From the NCBI GenBank assembly GCA_005800795.1, contig SYEN01000534.1, positions 1 through 11,798 on the forward strand: DNA of 11,798 nucleotides, written 5' to 3'. Numbering within the stretch: position 1 is the first letter of the stretch; each line of letters opens with the position of its first letter. The stretch comes from Burkholderiales bacterium (GTDB lineage: Bacteria > Pseudomonadota > Gammaproteobacteria > Burkholderiales > SG8-41). Positions 7,180 to 11,798 of the stretch are shown here, piece by piece. Under the pieces are notes generated by a model. It was not told where the DNA came from. It saw only the letters and a program-made list of their open reading frames with translations, and made no database searches. The position numbers and the translations under genes are program-made.

Positions 7180-7645
7180 GCCGGGATTTGCCATTCCTGC
7201 CAGCGGCGACGTGATCGTGCCGCTGGCGGTGTGGACAGCGCAGCGCGAACAACTCGTTCAGCGTGCGGGACGCCATGGCGTGCTGCTCGAAAATACCGAG
7301 GACCCCGCTGTACTGGTGGCGGATTTCGACCGGCTGGCACTGATCGCCTTGCGCTTTCCGAAGTTCGTTGATGGCCGCGGGTATTCCACCGCGCGGCTGC
7401 TGCGACGTCTGGGCTGGAAGGGTGAACTGCGCGCGGTCGGCGACGTGCTGCGCGACCAGTTGTTTTATATGACACGCTGCGGCTTCGATGCCTTCGTGCT
7501 GCGTGAAGATCAGGACCCGCAAGTGGCGCTGACCGCGTTCGCTGATTTCAGCGCGCCCTATCAGCCGGCGATTGATGATGGTGTAAGGCTGGGGGCGTCA
7601 CGCACAGGCAGCCTGCCGGCACAACTCGCGGTCAACCCCTGGTAA
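7124..7645 (+). CDS. DUF934 protein, conserved partner of sulfite reductase
   Basis: A 173-residue DUF934 protein. Its hallmark is FPKFVDGRGYSTARLLR (residues 78-94), then GELRAVGDVLRDQL (about 101-114) and RCGFDAF (118-124). The family is commonly found directly after cysI in Proteobacteria lacking a standard CysJ next to it, and is thought to assist sulfite reduction; I know of no firmly established biochemical activity. The ATG at 7124 (MATLIKNKRIAID) has AGAGA about 7 nt upstream and gives the usual family length. A longer frame from 7073 adds 17 residues with no family match. The chosen start lies 56 nt inside cysI in another frame, so translation is probably coupled to cysI. There is no signal peptide or membrane segment, so it is predicted to be cytosolic. 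It carries only one cysteine, too few for an iron-sulfur ferredoxin. Confidence 0.9.
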   Translation: MATLIKNKRIAIDSWQQLKPGFAIPASGDVIVPLAVWTAQREQLVQRAGRHGVLLENTEDPAVLVADFDRLALIALRFPKFVDGRGYSTARLLRRLGWKGELRAVGDVLRDQLFYMTRCGFDAFVLREDQDPQVALTAFADFSAPYQPAIDDGVRLGASRTGSLPAQLAVNPW

Positions 7646-7665
7646 GTGATCGGAGCAGCGCGCCC

Positions 7666-8433
7666 GTGAACGGCACGGTATTTCTCGTCGGTGCGGGCCC
7701 CGGCGCGCCCGATTTGCTCACGTTGCGCGCCGCGCGCCTGCTGGCACAAGCCGACATTGTGTTTCACGACGCGCTGGTGCATCCCGAGACGTTGGCGCTG
7801 GCGGCACCTGCGATCAAAATCGCAGTGGGCAAGCGCAGCGGCAAGTTTTCCACCGCACAGCGTTTCATCAACAAGCAGTTGATCGATGCCGCGGGCAAAT
7901 ATCAGACGGTGGTGCGCTTAAAAGGCGGTGACCCGATGCTGTTTGGCCGCGCGCAAGAGGAAATTGACGCACTGATCAACGCCGGCGTCCCCGTGGAAAT
8001 CGTGCCCGGCATAAGTGCCGCGTTTGCCGCCAGCGCCGATCTGCAATGCTCGCTGACGCGCCGGGCGCTGGCGCGCAGTGTCGTGTTCGCCACGCCGCGT
8101 GAAGCGGCCGGCAGTAAACATAACGACTGGGCGAAAGCGGCCGCTGCCGCCGACACGGCCGTTCTTTATATGGCGGCGGGCGAGGCGCAACGCGTGAGCG
8201 ATGCGTTGATCGTCAGCGGCGTGCCACCTGCACGGCCCGCAGTGATCGTGGAAAATGCATCGGGTACGCAGCGCAAAATCGTTCCCACCACGGTAGGGGA
8301 TTTACCCGCCGCTGCGCAACACGTGGGTGCGGGCCCCGCACTGGTGATGGTGGGCGACGTGTATGCGGATGTGGATGCTTTGAATCTCAACACCGACGAT
8401 CTGGCGGCGCTCGCGCGCATTTCGTTGCGCTGA
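7666..8433 (+). CDS. cobA: Uroporphyrinogen-III C-methyltransferase (SUMT)
   Basis: A 255-residue single-domain enzyme that uses two S-adenosylmethionines to turn uroporphyrinogen III into precorrin-2, the entry to siroheme (and cobalamin). The sequence shows VGAGPGAPDLLT at residues 8-19, RLKGGDPMLFGR at 84-95, VPGISAA at 113-119, and AVLYMAAGEA around 165-174, all standard SUMT blocks. It matches the CobA/NirE single-domain form, not the long CysG fusion, so dehydrogenase and chelatase activities must come from elsewhere. The start is GTG at 7666, with GGAG at 7652-7655, 20 nt after the DUF934 stop. It is therefore very probably the third gene of the cysI operon, making the cofactor precursor for CysI. 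The motif usually written LTHR reads LTRR here, which I take as a tolerated variant. The symbol cobA is used in the SUMT sense. Confidence 0.94.
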   Translation: MNGTVFLVGAGPGAPDLLTLRAARLLAQADIVFHDALVHPETLALAAPAIKIAVGKRSGKFSTAQRFINKQLIDAAGKYQTVVRLKGGDPMLFGRAQEEIDALINAGVPVEIVPGISAAFAASADLQCSLTRRALARSVVFATPREAAGSKHNDWAKAAAAADTAVLYMAAGEAQRVSDALIVSGVPPARPAVIVENASGTQRKIVPTTVGDLPAAAQHVGAGPALVMVGDVYADVDALNLNTDDLAALARISLR

Positions 8434-8481
8434 CTTGTCCGGCAGCAACGCCTGTCCGGGCACGTGGACGGTAGAATGTTG

Positions 8482-8509
8482 CAGTGAGACGCTTCAAGAG
8501 TCTCCACTG
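8482..8509 (+). terminator. Imperfect hairpin after the cysI operon (possible terminator or processing site)
   Basis: CAGTGAGAC (8482-8490) pairs with GTCTCCACTG (8500-8509) except for one bulged base, leaving a 9-nt loop. It begins 49 nt after the methyltransferase stop. There is no T-run downstream, so it is a poor intrinsic terminator; it could stabilise the 3' end of the transcript. Confidence 0.35.
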
Positions 8510-8544
8510 ATTCCTGCCGTCGCGCGCGGAAATTTTCGTAACTA

Positions 8545-8550
8545 TATGAT
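8545..8550 (+). promoter_or_regulatory. Candidate -10 element of the cupin gene
   Basis: TATGAT matches the -10 consensus at 5 of 6 positions and lies 14 nt before the cupin start codon. Transcription would begin about 8 nt before the ATG, giving an almost leaderless mRNA. That agrees with the absence of a ribosome binding site, but no -35 hexamer is recognisable. Confidence 0.3.
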
Positions 8551-8564
8551 TTTATTCAATAACT

Positions 8565-9185
8565 ATGCCAGCCAAAACCAAGCGTCCCACGCAGGACGAA
8601 ATGAAGGCGCGTATTGCGCGCTTCAAGGATTTGAAATCCACCAAGGCGCAGCACGGTGCCAACAAGGGCATTCCGCCGGAGGTGCTGGAACTGATCACCG
8701 CGAAGACGACTTACAACGTCATGTCGCCGGCAGGTCTGGGTGGGCAGTTGTCGCCGAATCCGCCGGTAATCGGCGGCGATGCTGGTGTCTTTCGCCTCGG
8801 CATTGTGACTTGCCCGCCGGGCAACGGCGCGGGGCTGCACGTGCACTGGAAAACGCACGAAACGTTCATGGCGCTCACCGGCAAGTGGGAAATGATCTGG
8901 GGTGACAAGGGCGAAGAAAAGGTCGTGATCGAACCGTTCGATCTGATGGCGGTGCCGCCGGGTGTGACGCGCACCTTCAAAAATATTTCGGACGCCGATG
9001 CGCACATGCTGGTAATTATTCAGGGCAAGCCCGGAGAATTCGATGACGTGGGCCGCGTGCCGGAAACCGCCGAAAAAGTCGCGGCGAAATTCGGGCCGGC
9101 GATGGTGGAGAAACTGAAGAGTCTCGGCTGGCAATTCACACTGGATGCGAATGCGCCGCCGGAGGCTATGGTTGATACGAAATAA
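8565..9185 (+). CDS. Cupin-domain protein of unknown substrate
   Basis: A 206-residue cytosolic protein with one cupin barrel. Cupin motif 1 is clear: HVHWKTHE then G, giving H92, H94 and E99 as metal ligands and G106 of the motif. Motif 2, FDLMAVPPGVTRTFKN, is present at about residues 125-140, but the usual fourth ligand His is replaced by Arg (R136). The N-terminal 50 residues are basic and helical, and about 40 residues follow the barrel. The ATG at 8565 is forced by an in-frame TGA at 8547-8549; there is no ribosome binding site. Cupins cover dioxygenases, isomerases and sensors, so the reaction cannot be named. It lies between the methyltransferase and chelatase genes but with its own spacers of 131 nt before and about 250 nt after, so membership in the siroheme operon is uncertain. 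Confidence 0.85.
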   Translation: MPAKTKRPTQDEMKARIARFKDLKSTKAQHGANKGIPPEVLELITAKTTYNVMSPAGLGGQLSPNPPVIGGDAGVFRLGIVTCPPGNGAGLHVHWKTHETFMALTGKWEMIWGDKGEEKVVIEPFDLMAVPPGVTRTFKNISDADAHMLVIIQGKPGEFDDVGRVPETAEKVAAKFGPAMVEKLKSLGWQFTLDANAPPEAMVDTK

Positions 9186-9260
9186 ATGAGTCATGAATTG
9201 ATTATGTTTGTGGCACGAAGGTTCTTGTGCGTGGCGCCGCACATGGAAATCCAAACTTGT

Positions 9261-9340
9261 CGTTCCCGCGATAGCGGGTACCTCTAACGCGCGTGCGACT
9301 CGCGACTTTTCATGGTTTCCCGCGCCTGCGCGGGGGCGAG
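9261..9340. repeat. Pair of opposed REP-like hairpins (BIME-like element)
   Basis: Two short palindromes about 40 bp apart. The first is CCCGC-GATA-GCGGG (9265-9278) in the context CGTTCCCGCG; the second is CCCGCG-CCTG-CGCGGG (9319-9334) preceded by ATGGTTT. Their flanks resemble the dispersed element of the form TCATTCCCGCG...GCGGGAATCC, one unit in each orientation. Such pairs are typical intergenic REP/BIME units, scattered through many proteobacterial genomes. Copy number cannot be judged from one window. Confidence 0.6.
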
Positions 9341-9369
9341 TGCATATCAAGAGGAGACGTGCGCACGCC

Positions 9370-9394
9370 ATCGCGTTTACGCGTGCAACGCGAT
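9370..9394. repeat. Perfect 8-bp inverted repeat before the chelatase gene
   Basis: ATCGCGTT (9370-9377) and AACGCGAT (9387-9394) are exact reverse complements around a 9-nt loop, 40 nt before the chelatase start codon. It could be a further arm of the neighbouring repeat element, an RNA hairpin in the leader, or an operator. No T-run follows directly. Confidence 0.4.
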
Positions 9395-9433
9395 TTGCCG
9401 GCCTCTGCACGTTTCGTGCGTCTTCACTGAAAT

Positions 9434-9838
9434 ATGAATAAAAACAAATACTTACAAGACAGCAATACCGGGCTGATTTTATTCGCTCACGGTTCGCGCA
9501 ACGCCGCCTGGCGCAAGCCGTTTGACCGCTTGCTTAAAGACATCCACCGGCGCGGCGAGCGTCACGCTGTCTTGGCGTTTGGCGAATTCATGCAGCCGGG
9601 TTTGGCTGAGGCCGCGCAAAAGCTGGCTGCGGCTGGTGTGACAAAAGCCGTGATCTTGCCGTTGTTTCTTGGCGGCGGGCTGCACGTGCGCGGTGATCTG
9701 CCGAAACTCACCGCCGCAGCGCGTGCCGCAAGCGGCATCAAATTGCGCGTGGCCAAAGCGATCGGTGAAGATAGCGGTGTGCTCAACGCCATTGCGGCGT
9801 ATGGCATCGCAAGCATGGACACATTGCGTGGAGATTGA
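9434..9838 (+). CDS. CbiX/SirB-type sirohydrochlorin chelatase (small, single-domain)
   Basis: A 134-residue single-domain chelatase of the CbiX-short/SirB group, predicted to insert a divalent metal into sirohydrochlorin. The signature is LFAHGSRNAAW with H19, then FGEFMQP with E51, and GGGLHVRGDLP with H84. This His-Glu-His arrangement and spacing matches the metal-binding residues described for small class II chelatases. Iron is the likely metal here, since CysI and the uroporphyrinogen methyltransferase nearby need siroheme, but cobalt cannot be excluded from sequence. The length is near that of archaeal CbiXS and about half that of long CbiX forms, which carry two such domains. The ATG at 9434 lacks a good ribosome binding site. 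It lies past the REP-like spacer and so is probably transcribed separately from cysI, or only by read-through. Confidence 0.87.
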   Translation: MNKNKYLQDSNTGLILFAHGSRNAAWRKPFDRLLKDIHRRGERHAVLAFGEFMQPGLAEAAQKLAAAGVTKAVILPLFLGGGLHVRGDLPKLTAAARAASGIKLRVAKAIGEDSGVLNAIAAYGIASMDTLRGD

Positions 9839-9924
9839 TTGGGCCCGTTGTTCTGCGCCCGGGTACGGAATCGCCACGCGCGTACTGAAGATGAGTGCAA
9901 TGAAATTTTGACCTCGATTGACTA

Positions 9925-11616
9925 ATGTCGAACAACCTCGTGTTAGAAAATCACGTAACCCGATCACTAGTTTCAGCCGCCAGCTACCGTTGGCTGCTGA
10001 ACGCTTATGCGCTTGTCGTCGCAGTCTTAATGGCCGCAACCAGCATGTCGGTTGCAGCAGAAAATAACAATGGCGCGCCGCTGGTTATCGGCAACCGCAC
10101 GATTCACGTGTTCCGAGCCACGCTGGGGGCGTTTTCGCCTGCGGAGCGCGCCGAGGGGGCGCGCCAACGCATTACGCGGGCGCTCGATAGCGCGGGTGGG
10201 GGTTGGACCTCGGTCAAGTCAGCGGATCAAGGGCTTCTGGTGTTGCTGGACGGCGTGCCCATGTTTACCGTTGCTACTGGCGATGCACGAAAGTTGTCAT
10301 CCGAAACGCCCGAAGATCTGGCCAATGATGCTTCGCGCAACTTGCAAAAGGTATGGCGCGAAGCGCGAGAGAGCCGGGATCCGCGAGTCACCGCGCTGGC
10401 CATCGCCAAGGTATTCATCGCCGCGCTTTTGCTCGCGATCGCGCTGACGGTCACCTTCAAAGGCTTCCAGTCCCTTCGCGGCATTGTTACCGCCCGCTTG
10501 ACAGCACGCTTGAATGCACTGCCTGTTGCGGAGCTGGGCGCCAGGATGGCCTCGCTTTTTCTGGGCATAGCCTCGCGCTCCTGTGTGTTGCTGGCCTGGC
10601 TGGTCAGTTTGTTTCTGATATTTGTGGCGCTTACTTATGGCCTTGAACTGTTCGCATTGACGCGGCCGATAGGCGAGAATTTGTCCGGCCGGCTGACCAG
10701 CCTCGTCATCCAGATACTGCATTCTGCGGCCGGCGCGGTGCCCGGTATGGTCGTGGCGGTGGTGATTTTCCTGGCGACTTGGATCGCGACACAGGTCTCA
10801 TCGGAAGTGTTTAATCACGTCGCTTCGGGGCGCTTGAAGATCGGCATGCTGGATGCGCACACTGCGCCCGCAGCGCGGCGCATTGCAAACGCGTCACTGT
10901 GGTTGTTTGCGCTCGCCATGGCCTACCCCTATCTGCCGGGCTCGCAAACCGAAGCGTTCAAGGGTCTGTCGGTGATACTCGGCTTGATGGTGTCCATCGG
11001 CGCATCCGGCCTGATCGGGCAAGTCGCCAGCGGCGTGATTCTGGTATACACACGCGCCCTGTCGCTCGGCGAGAATGTGCGGATACAGGAGTGCGAAGGC
11101 ACGGTGACGGAACTGGGCTTGTTTGTCACGCGCCTGCGCACGGGCCTTGGCGAAGAGGTGGCGTTGCCCAACGCACTGGTGCTGGCCAATGTGACACGCA
11201 ATTTTTCGCGCGTGACCCAGGGTAAGGGTTTTGTGCTGGATACTGCCATCACCATCGGCTATGACACGCCATGGCGGCAGGTGCATGCGATGTTGCTGGA
11301 AGCGGCCGGCACGATACCGGATATTGCCCGCGAACCGGCGCCGTACGTCGTGCAAACGGCGTTGTCTGATTTTTATGTCGCGTACAAATTGGTGGTTTAC
11401 GCGGGCGCGGAAAAGCCCGCCGCAAGTGTATGCGTCACCAGCGATTTGCACACGGCGATTCAGGACGTGTTCAACCGGAACCATGTGCAAATCATGTCGC
11501 CGCACTACCAGCGTGATCCGGTGGCGGTGAAGATAGTGCCGGAGTCAGACTGGTACGCTCCGCCAGCGGTGCAGCCGGCAATGTCGCCTAAGTTACCGCA
11601 GTCACCTAAGCCGTGA
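9925..11616 (+). CDS. MscS-family mechanosensitive channel with N-terminal exported domain
   Basis: A 563-residue inner-membrane channel protein, predicted to open under membrane tension and release solutes on hypo-osmotic shock. Residues 1-45 look like a signal peptide (ALVVAVLMAATS core, cleavage near SVAA). They are followed by a soluble, probably periplasmic domain of about 110 residues. Hydrophobic segments lie near 155-178, 214-240, 268-290 and 320-336, and the pore helix (MscS TM3 type, Gly/Ala-rich) runs from about 345 to 375 (SIGASGLIGQVASGVILVY). The MscS beta-domain follows: LSLGENVRIQECEGTVTELG and VALPNALVLANVTRNFSR. The C-terminal alpha/beta cytoplasmic domain ends in a Pro-rich tail. 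It is twice the size of E. coli MscS (286 residues) and resembles the larger MscS homologues. No strong ribosome binding site precedes the ATG at 9925. It is followed after 10 nt by nhaA. Confidence 0.92.
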   Translation: MSNNLVLENHVTRSLVSAASYRWLLNAYALVVAVLMAATSMSVAAENNNGAPLVIGNRTIHVFRATLGAFSPAERAEGARQRITRALDSAGGGWTSVKSADQGLLVLLDGVPMFTVATGDARKLSSETPEDLANDASRNLQKVWREARESRDPRVTALAIAKVFIAALLLAIALTVTFKGFQSLRGIVTARLTARLNALPVAELGARMASLFLGIASRSCVLLAWLVSLFLIFVALTYGLELFALTRPIGENLSGRLTSLVIQILHSAAGAVPGMVVAVVIFLATWIATQVSSEVFNHVASGRLKIGMLDAHTAPAARRIANASLWLFALAMAYPYLPGSQTEAFKGLSVILGLMVSIGASGLIGQVASGVILVYTRALSLGENVRIQECEGTVTELGLFVTRLRTGLGEEVALPNALVLANVTRNFSRVTQGKGFVLDTAITIGYDTPWRQVHAMLLEAAGTIPDIAREPAPYVVQTALSDFYVAYKLVVYAGAEKPAASVCVTSDLHTAIQDVFNRNHVQIMSPHYQRDPVAVKIVPESDWYAPPAVQPAMSPKLPQSPKP

Positions 11617-11626
11617 CCGATTGATC

Positions 11627-11798
11627 ATGGCGTTGCAAGCCCTTTCCAATACTTTCAACGCGTTCTTTGATTCAGAAAAATCTGCCGGGATTCTTCTGGT
11701 GGTCTGTACCGTTGCCTCAATTGCCTTGGCGAACTCGCCAGCGGGTCACGCTTATCTGGGCTTCTGGCAAACCCACATCGGCGGCCTCAGCCTGGAGC
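11627..11798 (+). CDS. nhaA: Na+/H+ antiporter NhaA, N-terminal fragment (continues past window)
   Basis: An open frame from the ATG at 11627 runs to the window edge with 57 complete codons. The protein begins MALQALSNTFNAFFDSEKSA and continues with the hydrophobic stretch GILLVVCTVASIALANSP, then AYLGFWQTHIGG. This is the typical NhaA start: FF-x-SE-x-x-GI, the first membrane helix ending LANSP, then the FW motif. NhaA exchanges protons for sodium across the inner membrane. The start lies 10 nt after the mscS stop codon, so the two genes probably form a transcript serving osmotic and ionic balance. No convincing ribosome binding site is present, which suggests translational coupling. The transport-site Asp residues lie beyond the window. 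Confidence 0.9.
   Translation, partial: MALQALSNTFNAFFDSEKSAGILLVVCTVASIALANSPAGHAYLGFWQTHIGGLSLE

Noticed and set aside
8435..8905. 156-codon frame starting just after the methyltransferase gene
   Set aside because: Most of it is a shifted frame of the cupin gene; its composition is unlike a real protein and the cupin frame carries clear motifs.
8556..9410. 284-codon - strand frame opposite the cupin gene
   Set aside because: Antisense frame rich in His and Arg, running through the REP-like spacer, with no family features.
9208..9441. Open frame of 77 codons between the cupin and chelatase genes
   Set aside because: It is a translation of the REP-like spacer (VVPAIAGT-type product), has no family resemblance and overlaps the chelatase start.
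10894..11505. 203-codon - strand frame opposite the MscS gene
   Set aside because: Low-complexity His/Arg/Gln-rich antisense shadow of the channel's conserved beta-domain region.
1..11798. Novel defence, toxin-antitoxin, CRISPR or mobile system
   Set aside because: All substantial frames belong to recognised housekeeping or conserved families; there is no repeat array, transposase, integrase or nuclease gene.

Overview
The window reads as chromosomal core DNA of a Betaproteobacterium, probably Burkholderiales- or Nitrosomonadales-like. The grounds are GC-rich coding sequence, a beta-type CysB/sulfite-reductase/DUF934/uroporphyrinogen-methyltransferase cluster, and YbiB and DUF2059 proteins of proteobacterial type. 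The genus cannot be fixed from sequence alone. I see no transposase, phage gene, tRNA, rRNA or CRISPR array.

Left block (1-3160, all + strand): the 3' end of polA (DNA polymerase I), a small GNAT acetyltransferase, a YbiB/TrpD2-type nucleic-acid-binding protein, and a secreted M23 (LytM-type) peptidase whose reading frame almost touches ybiB. A convergent block (3247-5162, - strand) holds a CysB-type LysR regulator and, just downstream, a secreted DUF2059 protein.

Central block (5163-9838): an AT-rich divergent control region of about 315 bp separates cysB from cysI. It carries a perfect 9-bp dyad, three phased GATTAA repeats, a plausible sigma-70 promoter and small leader hairpins. To the right are sulfite reductase hemoprotein (cysI), a DUF934 protein overlapping its 3' end, and uroporphyrinogen-III C-methyltransferase. 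A cupin protein, a pair of REP-like hairpins and a small CbiX/SirB-type chelatase follow. The logic is clear: the methyltransferase and chelatase supply steps of siroheme synthesis, siroheme is the prosthetic group of CysI, and CysB probably controls the sulfur operon. The precorrin-2 dehydrogenase step and a CysJ-type electron donor are not encoded here.

Right block (9925-11798): a large MscS-family mechanosensitive channel with an extra N-terminal exported domain, and 10 nt later the start of an NhaA Na+/H+ antiporter cut by the window edge. Together these suggest osmotic and ion homeostasis.

I did not find a convincing new defence or mobile system. The items most worth a second look are the cysB-cysI control region and its leader, the DUF934 protein in the role of a sulfite reductase partner, the cupin with a changed metal site inside a siroheme neighbourhood, and the REP-like pair between the cupin and chelatase genes.
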